A DNA stretch of 64,000 nucleotides, taken from DASYKT01 sp035995185. GTDB taxonomy: Bacteria; Acidobacteriota; Blastocatellia; Pyrinomonadales; Pyrinomonadaceae. The stretch lies in assembly GCA_035995185.1 (NCBI GenBank), contig DASYKT010000002.1, positions 380,230 through 444,229 on the forward strand, read 5' to 3'. Below are positions 1 through 8,566 of this stretch, one piece after another. The position numbers and the translations under genes were made by a program. Under the pieces are notes generated by a model that saw only the letters and a list, made by a program, of their open reading frames with translations, was not told the DNA's origin and ran no database searches. Within the stretch, counting starts at the first letter, position 1. Every line of letters begins with the position of its first letter.

Positions 1-100
1 AGGCGAAGTACCCCTGTGCGTGGCTGCGCTGTGTGGAAATGGCCACAAAACCGGCCGTTGCCAACATTGCGAACGTAAATATCCATCTTAATTTTTTCAT
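1..100 (-). CDS. Secreted protein, N-terminal fragment (runs off the left edge)
   Basis: Only the first 33 codons are in the window; the gene continues leftward past position 1. The start is the ATG at 98-100 on the minus strand, with a strong ribosome binding site (AAGGAG, 110-115) nine bases upstream. The peptide opens MKKLRWIFTFAMLATAGFV and reaches a cleavage-like region around SHAQG, which is a typical Sec signal peptide. Nothing of the mature protein is visible, so no function can be given. Confidence 0.7.
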   Translation of the reverse strand, partial: MKKLRWIFTFAMLATAGFVAISTQRSHAQGYFA

Positions 101-243
101 TTTCGTGGGCTCCTTGAGAGTAAATTTACCGTGTGTGCGGTCTGGTGATTATATAGGATTTTCCTTTTATCACCGCAACAAAAAGAGGGGATTGGTTAGA
201 TTAGGTTTGATCCGGGTATTTGGTGATCTTTGATCAAAGTGTT

Positions 244-273
244 GGCCACGAATTACACGAAGAAACACGAATA
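244..273. repeat. Short CCACGAA/ACACGAA dispersed repeat, single arm
   Basis: A purine-rich stretch with repeated ACACGAA units (GGCCACGAATTACACG and following bases). Related words occur at 35649-35740, 56381-56445 and 63880-63903, where at 35649 and 56381 they form inverted repeats. Here only one arm is present. Apart from the promoter of the leftward edge gene, I see nothing else in 101-299. Confidence 0.4.
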
Positions 274-299
274 AAGCCTGGTGTTTTAAGTACGCTTTA

Positions 300-428
300 T
301 TAATACACGGATGACAGAGCATCTTCAGGGTCGAGGAACAGATCGATCGCTTCACGAATATTATCTAAAGCCTCATCCCGGGTTTTGCCCTGTGACCAGC
401 AGAAACCGACTAACTCCGGTTGTTTCAC
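300..428 (-). pseudogene. HicB antitoxin remnant (C-terminal part only)
   Basis: The minus strand encodes about 42 codons ending in a TAA at 300-302. The translation contains PELVGFCWSQGKTRDEALD followed by NIREAIDLFLDPEDALSSVY. The SQGKTRDEA-NIREAI pattern is the hallmark of HicB-family antitoxins (partial RNase-H-like fold). The N-terminal strand pair usual in HicB is missing; the frame instead emerges from the end of the neighbouring TonB-C gene, where a GTG at 426-428 overlaps that gene's stop codon. No HicA partner lies beside it. I read it as a decayed antitoxin that recombined next to the lipoprotein gene. An intact hicBA pair is at 33037-33440. Confidence 0.6.
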
Positions 429-859
429 GGGGCCGTGAATTCATATTCCAGCGAGCCGGAGATCGCAGCAGGGCCGGGTTTGAATTTTGCCTGGCGGGCA
501 GCCGCAACGGCGGCGGCTCTTAAGAGCGGGTGGCCACTTTCGGCTCTGGCGCTTACAACGCTGCCGTCGGGTGCCACTTCGATATTTACCACAACTTTTC
601 CTGCTGCTCTGACCGCGCGAGCGACGGGCGGGTATCCTGGCTGGGGCATTTGGGTGGCTTTATCGTTTAACACTCCGCCCGCGATGGTCCGGCTATCGCC
701 CGTTCTTCCGCTGTCGGCAGCGCCGGCCTCGGAGCCGTCTTTTTCCGCAACGATGTTGTTGTTTCCGGCATTCGGTTCGCTGGTAGTAGAACCGGCCCCA
801 TTCCTGCACGCCAACCCGGCACATATGAGCAGGGAAACTATCAGGAGTATTCGCGGCAT
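425..859 (-). CDS. Lipoprotein with TonB C-terminal-like domain
   Basis: 144 residues. The N-terminus is a lipoprotein signal (hydrophobic segment then LICAGLAC). A Ser/Gly/Asn-rich linker follows, then from about residue 70 a TonB-C-type fold: PQPGYPPVARAVRAAGKVVV, then EVAPDGSVVSARAESGHPLL and an AAVAAARQAKFKP helix. This is the two-strand, helix pattern of energy-transducer C-termini. A lipid-anchored copy with no membrane-spanning anchor or proline-rich spanner is unlikely to energise receptors; such domains in Acidobacteria often occur in periplasmic proteins of unknown role. The start is only two bases after the stop of the upstream serine hydrolase, so the two are probably co-transcribed and translationally coupled. 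Confidence 0.75.
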   Translation of the reverse strand: MPRILLIVSLLICAGLACRNGAGSTTSEPNAGNNNIVAEKDGSEAGAADSGRTGDSRTIAGGVLNDKATQMPQPGYPPVARAVRAAGKVVVNIEVAPDGSVVSARAESGHPLLRAAAVAAARQAKFKPGPAAISGSLEYEFTAP

Positions 860-861
860 AG

Positions 862-2403
862 CTATTTCGTCCTTTTTAACTCCAACTCGTAGAACCAGAA
901 ATCGTTATTCGGCTGGTCGATCTTTAGCTGGTCGGACTTGCCGGCGGTGACGGTAAAACTGACGAAGCCGCGCGGGAAATTGTAGGCCACGCTGGGGCGC
1001 CATTTTATCTGGAAGGTGTCGTCCTGCCAGTGCTCGAGATCGGCGACAAAATTTGGCGCGGGAATCATCCGCAAAACGAGTTTTCCGTTTTCCGCCGCGA
1101 TGGTGACATCGCCGTACATCTGGCTCGAATAAGTTCCGGCGTAATCCGCGAGTGCGAGCGTTGGTTTAGTATTAGCTTTACGCTCATCATCGGCTTTTTT
1201 GATCTCGGCGGCCTCGGCTTCTTTCGCGGTTTTTGTCTGCTTTAGCAATTCCGTGCTGCGGTCGCGTTTCGGGGCATTCGTAAAAATATCCAGAATGGTG
1301 CTGTTCATTATTGAGAAAGCGGGCGTTTCGCCGTTGCTCAGCACGACAAAGCCGAGATTATCTTCCGGCACGAGCGTCGTGTAGGAAAGCATTCCGTCTA
1401 AGCCGCCGCTGTGATTCATCACTTTTCTGCCCTGGTAATCGAAGGTGAACCAGCCCATCGCATAACTGTTAAAATGGCGGGTCGGATTTGCTTTGGCCGC
1501 GCCTTCGCCAATAGGGATCATAATATTCGGCTGCCACATTTCCCACGAACGCTGCGAGCTAAAGATCTGTTTTCCTTCGAAAGTGCCGCGGCCGAGCTGC
1601 AGGCGGATCCATTTGGTAAGATCGGCGACCGACGCATTAAGCCCCGCGGCGGAATCTGCGTCGTCCACGTCTCCGCGGTGCAGCACACGCATCGCGCCGC
1701 CGGACTCGTTGTGCGGCATCGCCGCGTTGTCTTTCAGATCCTTGACGCTCGTCGTGGTGCGCGACATCCCCAGCGGATCAAGAATGCGTTCTTTGACGAA
1801 TTGCGCCCACGGTTTGCCCGATACTTTTTGGATCACCTGGCCGGCGGCGATAAACATCAAATTCTGATAACCGTAAGCGGAGCGAAAACTCGAGGTCGGT
1901 TTCAGATAACGCACGCGGCGCAAAACTTCCGCCGGTGAATAAGTGGTTTCGTACCAGAGCAGGTCGCCGCTAAAAGTGCCCAGGCCGGAGCGATGACTGA
2001 CAATATCGCGAATGGTCATTTCGTTGGTGACATAATCGTCCGGCATCTTAAAATCGGGCAGGTACTTCGTGACCTTGTCATTCCAGTTCAATTTCTTTTC
2101 ATCGACCAAAATAGCCAGCGCCGCGGTGGTGAATGCCTTGGAGTTGGACGCGATGGCAAAGAGCGTATTTTCGTCAACCTTGTCGGGCTTGCCCAGTTCA
2201 CGCACGCCATAACCCTTAGCGAAAATCACCTTGTCGTCTTTTACGATCGCGATCGCCATGCCCGGCTGGCTCCAGTCAGTCAGGACTTTCTGCGCATAGG
2301 CGTCGATCTCTTTAAGCTTGTCATCGAGAGAAGCTGTTTGAGCTAACGAGACGAACGAAAGGATGAGAATAAGCGTGAAAAGTTGCAGAAAATTGCGGCG
2401 CAT
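862..2403 (-). CDS. Serine hydrolase of the beta-lactamase/PBP4* family with C-terminal DUF3471 domain
   Basis: About 513 residues when started at the ATG at 2403, chosen because AGGAG sits seven bases upstream and the protein then opens with a clean signal peptide (MRRNFLQLFTLILILSFVSL). The penicillin-binding fold shows SxxK as SNSK in AIASNSKAFT, YxN as YQN in SAYGYQNLMF, and a third motif NHSGGLDG. The C-terminal ~100 residues (from LADYAGTYSSQMYGDV) match the DUF3471 lipocalin-like domain that often follows this hydrolase. Members act as D-aminopeptidases, esterases or lactamases in the periplasm; the substrate cannot be told. First gene of a two-gene minus-strand unit with the TonB-C lipoprotein. 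Confidence 0.9.
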   Translation of the reverse strand: MRRNFLQLFTLILILSFVSLAQTASLDDKLKEIDAYAQKVLTDWSQPGMAIAIVKDDKVIFAKGYGVRELGKPDKVDENTLFAIASNSKAFTTAALAILVDEKKLNWNDKVTKYLPDFKMPDDYVTNEMTIRDIVSHRSGLGTFSGDLLWYETTYSPAEVLRRVRYLKPTSSFRSAYGYQNLMFIAAGQVIQKVSGKPWAQFVKERILDPLGMSRTTTSVKDLKDNAAMPHNESGGAMRVLHRGDVDDADSAAGLNASVADLTKWIRLQLGRGTFEGKQIFSSQRSWEMWQPNIMIPIGEGAAKANPTRHFNSYAMGWFTFDYQGRKVMNHSGGLDGMLSYTTLVPEDNLGFVVLSNGETPAFSIMNSTILDIFTNAPKRDRSTELLKQTKTAKEAEAAEIKKADDERKANTKPTLALADYAGTYSSQMYGDVTIAAENGKLVLRMIPAPNFVADLEHWQDDTFQIKWRPSVAYNFPRGFVSFTVTAGKSDQLKIDQPNNDFWFYELELKRTK

Positions 2404-2436
2404 AAGATTACTCCTGATAGCTGAATGGCTTGTATA

Positions 2437-2565
2437 AATTGCCACTAGCTTTAGCTAGTGGCTACGAATTATTTTATAGTTAGGGCTTTAGCCCAATTAA
2501 TTCTATTCGGCTAAAGCCGAAAGAATTTTTGCTCTTATATCCACTAGCTAAAGCTAGTGGCAATT
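2437..2565. repeat. Composite palindromic repeat, ACTAGC family, copy 1
   Basis: A 129-base element bounded by exact 25-base inverted repeats (2437-2461 and 2541-2565). Each arm is itself a near-palindrome containing CCACTAGCTTTAGCTAGTGG. The interior carries a GGGCTTTAGCCC word and a CGGCTAAAGCCG word that can pair. The same architecture with exact 23-base ends recurs at 15997-16120. It contains no gene and resembles a REP/BIME or MITE-like non-autonomous repeat. It lies between the start of the serine hydrolase gene and the end of the PLP-enzyme gene. Confidence 0.85.
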
Positions 2566-2617
2566 TAAAAGGCCGTGACTGTTAGTTTACGCTAACAACA
2601 TGTGAAAACTGAAAAGA

Positions 2618-3751
2618 TCACCAACCATTGACGCGCTGCCAGCGATCGATGACGAGGTTGTTTTCCAGCACGTGGTAAGACCCAAATTGCGCGGCGGTCA
2701 GGCATGAATGATTAGCCAGAATGCGCAGGCGCGTGCCGACCGGCAGTTTCGCCAGCAGCGCATCCTCGCTCACGAAGATCTTGCCGTGCTCCTGCGACAC
2801 CCCATCGATATGCAGCCCAAGCGAATTTCCTTCGAGATCGAGCACGGTGCCGTAACCGCAGCCCGCGTCGAACTGCACCGCGCCGCGATCTTTTGAGAGC
2901 GCGATGGCGCCGGCATCGACGATGACCTGACGGCGGTCAAAGCTGCGGTGGACGACGGCGGCCAGGACCGTCAGCGCGCAATCGGCGAACGAACAGCTGC
3001 CGAGTTTTGCCTGGAACGCATCGTAAAAAATATAATTTCCCGGGCGGGCTTCGGTTACGCCATCGAGATGATCGATCGCGGCCATGGTCGGTGTCGAGCC
3101 GACACTCACATCCGGAACCTCGATGCCGTCCGCGGTTAGCTTTCCGGCTAAGCCGCGCATGAGGTCGCGTTCGGCGCGGGCGATCGTCAACCGCTGCCCG
3201 GCCTCGGGAGCATCGTACGAGTGCCCGGCGTGCGTCAATATGCCGGCAAAGCGCAAACTTTTCGCATCCGCGATCAGGCGGGAAATTGCCAGCGCGGAGT
3301 CGGAATCCGGCGCCACGCCGCTGCGATGATCGCCGGTGTCGACTTCGAGAAAGACGGAAACTTCAGCGCCCGCTTTTTCGCTCTCTGCCGCGAGCAGAGA
3401 CGCGGTTTCCGCATCGTCGGTCAGCACCGCGAATCTTTTACAGGTGCGGGCAAGCTCAAAAACTTCGGCAAATTTACCGGGCTCGACCGGCACGCCGTAG
3501 GTGATGTCGTCAAAACCGGCGGCCAAAAATGCGCGGGCCTCGGCGAGCGTGGAAACCATTATGCGGCCGCCATCGCCAATGGGGCCGGCAGTCTGGATGC
3601 GGGCGATCTCGATAGATTTGTGAGTCTTGACGTGCGGCCGCAATTTCACGCCGAGCGATGTGATACGTTCGCTCATCCGCGCGGCGTTGCGCTTCATCTT
3701 CTCGGCGTCGAGAATGAGCGCGGGTGTTTTAATTGTCGCCAGATCTGTCAT
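2618..3751 (-). CDS. D-threonine aldolase / D-serine dehydratase-like PLP enzyme (DSD1 family)
   Basis: 377 residues, the normal length for fold-type III metal-activated PLP enzymes. The N-terminal alanine-racemase-like barrel carries LRPHVKTHKS near residue 40, whose lysine forms the Schiff base with PLP. The C-terminal domain has NHSCLTAAQF near residue 350, with the His and Cys that bind the metal in D-threonine aldolase and eukaryotic-type D-serine dehydratase. The reaction is therefore retro-aldol cleavage or dehydration of a D-beta-hydroxy amino acid; sequence alone does not separate these. Cytoplasmic, no signal peptide. Its ATG overlaps the stop of the upstream subtilase by four bases (ATGA), indicating coupling. 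Confidence 0.85.
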   Translation of the reverse strand: MTDLATIKTPALILDAEKMKRNAARMSERITSLGVKLRPHVKTHKSIEIARIQTAGPIGDGGRIMVSTLAEARAFLAAGFDDITYGVPVEPGKFAEVFELARTCKRFAVLTDDAETASLLAAESEKAGAEVSVFLEVDTGDHRSGVAPDSDSALAISRLIADAKSLRFAGILTHAGHSYDAPEAGQRLTIARAERDLMRGLAGKLTADGIEVPDVSVGSTPTMAAIDHLDGVTEARPGNYIFYDAFQAKLGSCSFADCALTVLAAVVHRSFDRRQVIVDAGAIALSKDRGAVQFDAGCGYGTVLDLEGNSLGLHIDGVSQEHGKIFVSEDALLAKLPVGTRLRILANHSCLTAAQFGSYHVLENNLVIDRWQRVNGW

Positions 3752-5130
3752 GCGCTTTCAGATGAGAAGGACAGAGCGGTTTCGATAGCCATGCGCGGAT
3801 TCATCACGCCCCAACCCTGGCGGTCGACCTCGTAATGCGGCAGGCGTTCGGCGGTCGAGATCAAAATGCGCTTGACCTGCTGCGGCGTAAGCCCGGGATT
3901 GGCTTCCAGCATACAGGCGACGACGGAAGAAACTATCGGCGCGGAAAAGGAAGTTCCGTCGACGTATTTGTAATAGCGGTTGATAACGTTTTCATCGCGT
4001 ATCTGCAGCGCGATGATCTGCCGCAGGGCATAGACCGGCTGGTTAAGCGCGGCATCGAGCTCGGCCACCACACCCGGGTTCGCCCGGATGATACCGTGCA
4101 GGTCGCTGTTCTTTGCCTTGTCGAGAATTTCGAGAAGCGCGGCTTCTTTGGCGGTCGGCGTGTTGGGCAGGATCGGCGCGGGCACCCAGATGCTGGGCGC
4201 TATTATCTCTGGTTTTTGAAAACCATCGGGCGTCGGCCCATACGAAGAGCGGTACATTCCGCGTTGGGCGCGATTGATCGAATTATTATCGTCAAGCCCG
4301 CCGACCGCGATAGACGAAGGCGCGCTGGCCGGCGGAAAAACCGGATGGCCGGGAGCGTTGCCGGCATTGCCCACGGCGCAGACGATCACCAGCCCCGCTT
4401 TTACACATTCCTCAACCGTTTGCGACAAAGGGTCGTGCAGGTAAGACTGTTCAAAATCGCCGCCGGCGGAAATATTCACAACCTTGATGTCGTATTTCGC
4501 GCGATTTTCCAGCACCCATTCCAGCCCTGTTTGAATATCCTGTTCGCTGATGCGGCCGGTTTTAGCGAGTTTTACCAGCACGACATTCGATTCGGGCGCG
4601 ATGCCGCGGTAAAAGCCGTTGGAAAGCGAGCCGTTCCCGGCGGCGACCACGCTGGTCATCATTCCATGCCAGCTCGCCACGTCGGGCTCAAAGAGTGAAG
4701 TGAGATCGTCTTCTTCATCCAGCAGGCTGCGGTAACCGAGGATGCGATTTTCGGGAACGGTCAGGTCTTTGTGCGGATAAAATCCGGAATCCAGGAAAGC
4801 TATCGTGACGCCTTTGCCGGTATAGCGTTCGTCGGCGTCGAGCCGCAGCGGTGTGGAAAGCACGTGCGAGCCGTCCTTGGCCATCGCGGCGTCTTTTACG
4901 ATCTGCCTGCGCGCGCGGGAAAAAAGATCGACGCAGCGCGTACAGACATTTTCCGCGGCCGATGAACCCGGCGCATTGGCGCGGATCAGTTTGGCCAGCC
5001 TCTCCGGCAAAGTGTCAATCGAAACGTATTCGTCCGTCTCGCGCGCGCAAACGGGACACACCTGTTCGCCGGCCGCAATGTCCGCGCTCGTTTGCTGTCT
5101 GGGAAATGAAAGTGCTTCCGATGGAGTCAT
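3748..5130 (-). CDS. Subtilisin-like S8 serine peptidase with N-terminal Cys4 zinc-ribbon-like segment
   Basis: 460 residues, no signal peptide. The catalytic triad is visible: Asp114 in TIAFLDSGFYPH, His155 in SWHGMMTS, Ser394 in DGTSFSAPIVS, with the oxyanion Asn in CAVGNAGNAPGHP. Before the catalytic domain lies an unusual segment with two CxxC pairs, Cys25/Cys28 (CPVC) and Cys63/Cys66 (CTRC), which could bind zinc. An insert of about 80 residues (roughly 300-380) sits before the Ser motif. Lack of a secretion signal and of an obvious I9 propeptide suggests a cytoplasmic protease. It is the first gene of a two-gene unit with the PLP enzyme, overlapping by four bases. Confidence 0.88.
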   Translation of the reverse strand: MTPSEALSFPRQQTSADIAAGEQVCPVCARETDEYVSIDTLPERLAKLIRANAPGSSAAENVCTRCVDLFSRARRQIVKDAAMAKDGSHVLSTPLRLDADERYTGKGVTIAFLDSGFYPHKDLTVPENRILGYRSLLDEEDDLTSLFEPDVASWHGMMTSVVAAGNGSLSNGFYRGIAPESNVVLVKLAKTGRISEQDIQTGLEWVLENRAKYDIKVVNISAGGDFEQSYLHDPLSQTVEECVKAGLVIVCAVGNAGNAPGHPVFPPASAPSSIAVGGLDDNNSINRAQRGMYRSSYGPTPDGFQKPEIIAPSIWVPAPILPNTPTAKEAALLEILDKAKNSDLHGIIRANPGVVAELDAALNQPVYALRQIIALQIRDENVINRYYKYVDGTSFSAPIVSSVVACMLEANPGLTPQQVKRILISTAERLPHYEVDRQGWGVMNPRMAIETALSFSSESA

Positions 5131-5517
<387 letters not shown>

Positions 5518-5859
5518 ATGAAACTTTACGTAGGAAATCTGTCTTTTCAAACTACTAACGACGATCTGCAGCAGCACTTTTCATCGGTCGGCACGGTCGA
5601 ATCGGCCAATGTCGTCGAAGACCGCGACACCGGCCGCTCACGCGGTTTCGGTTTTGTGGAAATGGCTTCACAGGCCGAAGGCGAAACGGCTATCGCGGAA
5701 CTCAACGGCAAAGAACTTAACGGCCGTGAGCTGAAAGTCAATGAAGCTCGCCCGCGCGAAAATCGCGGCGGAGGCGGCGGCGGTGGTGGTGGTCATCGCG
5801 GCGGTGGCGGCGGCTATGGCGGCGGACGCGGCGGAGGCGGAGGAAACAACCGCTGGTAA
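5518..5859 (+). CDS. Glycine-rich RNA-binding protein with one RRM domain
   Basis: 113 residues. A single RRM fills residues 1-80 with RNP2 as LYVGNL and RNP1 as RGFGFVEM, both carrying the aromatic residues that stack on RNA bases. The tail (from about residue 82) is nearly all Gly with Arg, His and Tyr, an RGG-like low-complexity extension ending GGGGNNRW. This is the bacterial Rbp family also found in cyanobacteria, where members bind single-stranded RNA and are often cold-regulated. It is a single-gene unit, with a ribosome binding site (GAGGA) upstream and a clear terminator after the stop. Confidence 0.93.
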   Translation: MKLYVGNLSFQTTNDDLQQHFSSVGTVESANVVEDRDTGRSRGFGFVEMASQAEGETAIAELNGKELNGRELKVNEARPRENRGGGGGGGGGHRGGGGGYGGGRGGGGGNNRW

Positions 5860-5881
5860 TTTGGAAAAAAAACTTTATGAA

Positions 5882-5910
5882 AAGGCCTTCGAGAAATCGA
5901 GGGTCTTTTT
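5882..5910 (+). terminator. Rho-independent terminator of the RRM gene
   Basis: An 11-bp stem (AAGGCCTTCGA, 5882-5892, with TCGAGGGTCTT, 5897-5907; two G-U pairs) closed by a GAAA tetraloop and followed by a run of T. It starts 22 bases after the stop codon of the RRM gene. Confidence 0.85.
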
Positions 5911-5970
5911 ATTTGAGTGCCCGAAATTTAAACACGAAGCACGCGAAATAAACAAATGGAATTCGGCCGG

Positions 5971-7734
5971 CTATGCTATTACCGGCGGTACAGGCTGCAT
6001 TGTTTGCAAAATTTTCTCTTTCAGGTCATTTATACTGCCCACCTCTACTGTCTCAATACCATCGATATGCGACACGCCGCAGGCTTCGGAAGCAATGACG
6101 GGAATTTTACGGGCGGCGGCTTCGAGCAGGCGGCGGGGCCGGTGTTCGACAAAGGCGGGAAGGACGACCAGGCTCGCATCGTCGAGCCAGCCGTTAGTGG
6201 CGGGGCGCTGCTCGGTATCAAAGCCCTGCCAGAAATCGGCGCCCTCGATCTGCGCTCCGACGGTGATAAGCGTGACATCAAGCCCGCGCAAAGCTTCGCG
6301 GAGCTCGTAAGCGCCTTTGCGTCCGACGGTCGCCGCCGGAAAGACGATCTTCGGACGGCCGTTTTTGGCGGCTGCCCGGGGTTCGCGCAGCGGCATTTTC
6401 CACTCCAGCAATTCCACCTTTTCAGAAAAGAGAAAAGCGATGCCGGAATGCGGCGTGATTATTTTTCGCGCTCGCGCCAAAGCTTCGTCTTCGGCCCTTA
6501 CCAACAGAGGGTCGGCCCGAAAATCTCCCAGCGTTTTGCTTTCGGGGTGCAAAGTTTTAGCCGTGTCCAAACGTTTTTGCAGCTCGCTCATCGGCAGCGC
6601 GGTCATCAGCACGTCAAACGTGCGCCCGCCCAGAAAACCGCCCAGCCAAAGGTAAGGCAAAAGATTTTGCTGCACGGTCAAATGAAGCGCGTCGTATTTC
6701 AAACGCGCGGCATAGCCTGCAGCTAATTTCTCCGCCATCGAAAGCAGGTTGAGCTGCCGCGCCGCGCCCTGGGCGGCAAGTTTGCGGGAACGATAGGCGC
6801 GCTCCGCCGTGACGAGGTAACTTTGGTTTACTTTTGCGAAACCGTTCACGCTCCAGGCGTAATTCGCCTTGCGAAACCGCTTGCCGTCCAGCGGTAGAAA
6901 CAGAGTATCTTTTCCGGTTTTTTGCCGCTGAATGTATTCGTCAAGCTCCGGGGTAAATTCATCGACCAGAAAAGCGGCCCGCCCAAAATCAAGAGTTTTT
7001 GCCGAGTGCTTTACCACCCGGAAACAATCGTCGATCCCGCAGGACGCACAGCTATTCGGACCCCCAGAGCCGGAATTTATAATTTTCTGTTTTGAAATTT
7101 GAATTAAGGCTTGGGGTTTTTGGACATCGCTCTTAAACTTGACCGTCAAGTATTCGCTGTCTAAAAAAGCTTCGATGCGGTAGGTGAACGGCGCGCGGAA
7201 ACGCAGGTCGATGTAGTTCCAGAATACGGTCGCATCACGCCCGAGTTCGGCGGACGAACCGGGGATGACCTGGGTATGCGGGTGACGCTCGACTATCTCA
7301 AAATTTGCCTGCAGCGCGCCGTCGTAAAGAGCGTTTGATAGCTGGCAGAGCCCGCCGCCAACATTTGGAATGATGCAGCCTTCACGAAGTTCCCGGCCCG
7401 CGACGTAACCGCCGGACCGCCCGGCGCGCCCGACGTGCTTCCAAAAGCTGAAGACCGAACCGGCGGGGACTTCCAGCCCGTTAAGCCCCTTCACGGCCAG
7501 CCTTAAATTATGAATTTTACCGGCCTGCAGAAATTGCTCTTCCGGCGCGGTCTCGGTCCATAGGGCGGTCCTGGATTCGGCGATCGCCGGTAATTCCGGG
7601 ATGTTCTTAGCTTGCGGGAAACGTTTCAGGCGGGAATCGAGCAGGTTTTCCGCCCTGCGCCTGGCCTGCAGCAGCGTCGCCTTTCCGCGAAAAACCAGGG
7701 CCCCAAATCTTGTCGGTACACGTGTCTCACTCAT
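5971..7734 (-). CDS. VanW-like domain fused to a GT4-type glycosyltransferase
   Basis: About 587 residues from the ATG at 7734 (MSETRVPTRFGALVF); an in-frame ATG lies seven codons further upstream. Residues ~85-230 are a VanW-family domain with SGGYVAGRELREG, NVGGGLCQLSNALYDGAL and HPHTQVIPGSSAELG. A cysteine cluster CASCGIDDC follows at about 235-245. From ~290 to the end lies a GT-B-type glycosyltransferase: the C-terminal Rossmann half has PATVGRKGAYELREALRG and an EX7E motif in VEHRPRRLLEAAARKIPVIA, as in family GT4. VanW function is unknown even in vancomycin-resistance clusters. The fusion hints that VanW acts on a glycan or glycolipid made by the attached transferase. No transmembrane segment. 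Confidence 0.82.
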   Translation of the reverse strand: MSETRVPTRFGALVFRGKATLLQARRRAENLLDSRLKRFPQAKNIPELPAIAESRTALWTETAPEEQFLQAGKIHNLRLAVKGLNGLEVPAGSVFSFWKHVGRAGRSGGYVAGRELREGCIIPNVGGGLCQLSNALYDGALQANFEIVERHPHTQVIPGSSAELGRDATVFWNYIDLRFRAPFTYRIEAFLDSEYLTVKFKSDVQKPQALIQISKQKIINSGSGGPNSCASCGIDDCFRVVKHSAKTLDFGRAAFLVDEFTPELDEYIQRQKTGKDTLFLPLDGKRFRKANYAWSVNGFAKVNQSYLVTAERAYRSRKLAAQGAARQLNLLSMAEKLAAGYAARLKYDALHLTVQQNLLPYLWLGGFLGGRTFDVLMTALPMSELQKRLDTAKTLHPESKTLGDFRADPLLVRAEDEALARARKIITPHSGIAFLFSEKVELLEWKMPLREPRAAAKNGRPKIVFPAATVGRKGAYELREALRGLDVTLITVGAQIEGADFWQGFDTEQRPATNGWLDDASLVVLPAFVEHRPRRLLEAAARKIPVIASEACGVSHIDGIETVEVGSINDLKEKILQTMQPVPPVIA

Positions 7735-7823
7735 AAACCTACACGCAATGTACACGAAAAAATTAATATGTCTAGAGCGGGGCGTGCGGATTCAGGTTTT
7801 GGCCGACGATACGGGTGGATGAT

Positions 7824-7967
7824 TGCGGCTTTGCCGCAGTGATGTGCGGTAAGCCTATGGCTTACCGGCGACGACATTTTAATTGAGGGAGGCTCAGCCT
7901 CCCTACTTATAGAAACAATTCCCGGAAAGGCTGAGCCTTTCCGCACAGCATGGCGGCAGAGCCGCAA
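7824..7967. repeat. Cluster of GGCT/AGCC-type short palindromes
   Basis: A series of consecutive small hairpins: TGCGGCTTTGCCGCA (7824-7838), GGTAAGCC-TAT-GGCTTACC, GGGAGGCTCAGCCTCCC, GGAAAGGCTGAGCCTTTCC and GGCGGCAGAGCCGC. The outer ones match each other (GCGGC...GCCGC). It contains no gene and has the look of a REP-type composite element in the region between two minus-strand genes (VanW fusion and small membrane protein). Confidence 0.6.
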
Positions 7968-8004
7968 ACCGGATAAGGCTCCCGGTTCCGACAGATCTTT
8001 TTAT

Positions 8005-8055
8005 TTAAAATAAAAAGCCCCTTGCGCCATTCGGGTGAATTGGACGCAAAGGGCC
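8005..8055 (-). terminator. Rho-independent terminator of the small membrane protein gene
   Basis: Read on the minus strand, GCCCTTTGCG (8045-8055 side) pairs with CGCAAGGGGC (8017-8026), and the stem is followed by TTTTTATTTT. It begins about 20 bases downstream of the stop codon at 8077. Confidence 0.8.
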
Positions 8056-8076
8056 GATCTTACTAAGGAAGCGAGG

Positions 8077-8286
8077 TTATTTCGTAATGTGTATCTCTTC
8101 CTGTTTGTTTACTCTGCCGAGCATAAAGAAAACACCGCAGACGATCGCCACGACGGCGGCCGCAATGGCAATGATAAGATGCATGCTGCTGGGGTCTTTC
8201 GGGGGCTGAGTAATATAAGCATACATTTGCCATGCTCCGATCGCGACGGCTATTATACCGACTCCAATAGAAAGCATATCTTTCAT
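8077..8286 (-). CDS. Small two-TM membrane protein of unknown function
   Basis: 69 residues with two hydrophobic helices (about residues 5-27 and 36-58) separated by a polar loop TQPPKDPSS, and a short charged tail RVNKQEEIHITK. The start is supported by GGAGGG eight bases upstream, and a terminator follows the stop, so it is likely a real single-gene unit. I do not recognise the family. The roughly 280 bases between it and selB hold only a short hairpin (CTTCCTTTTACAAAGGAAG near 8437-8456). Confidence 0.7.
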   Translation of the reverse strand: MKDMLSIGVGIIAVAIGAWQMYAYITQPPKDPSSMHLIIAIAAAVVAIVCGVFFMLGRVNKQEEIHITK

Positions 8287-8566
8287 AAGTTACCCTCCGG
8301 CAATCCAAAAAGTTTAGGCGCTTTTATCGATCACTACCGAGTTGGCCGCTAACTGCAGCAAATTAAAGGAATAAGCCTGTTTAACCGTAAAAAAGTGATG
8401 CTTTTAACCGGGTCTCAGGGCAACTCGACTTCCTTTGTAAAAGGAAGCTTTAGTAACCGCGTAAAGCATTTAGAACACTCAAAATATCAAAATTCGGCTT
8501 GGTACAAAATTTCTTCGGAATTTGCCTAATGGTAACGCTTTTTTGTCACAAAAGGCAAGAAGTTTC

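Noticed and set aside
1411..1938. Long plus-strand reading frame opposite the serine hydrolase
   Set aside because: It lacks a ribosome binding site and any recognisable domain, and it lies wholly opposite a gene with intact catalytic motifs.
8287..8566. Possible tRNA-Sec or SECIS near selB
   Set aside because: The 280-base gap has only one short hairpin; no cloverleaf with a T-loop and long variable arm could be drawn, and no in-frame TGA gene is adjacent.
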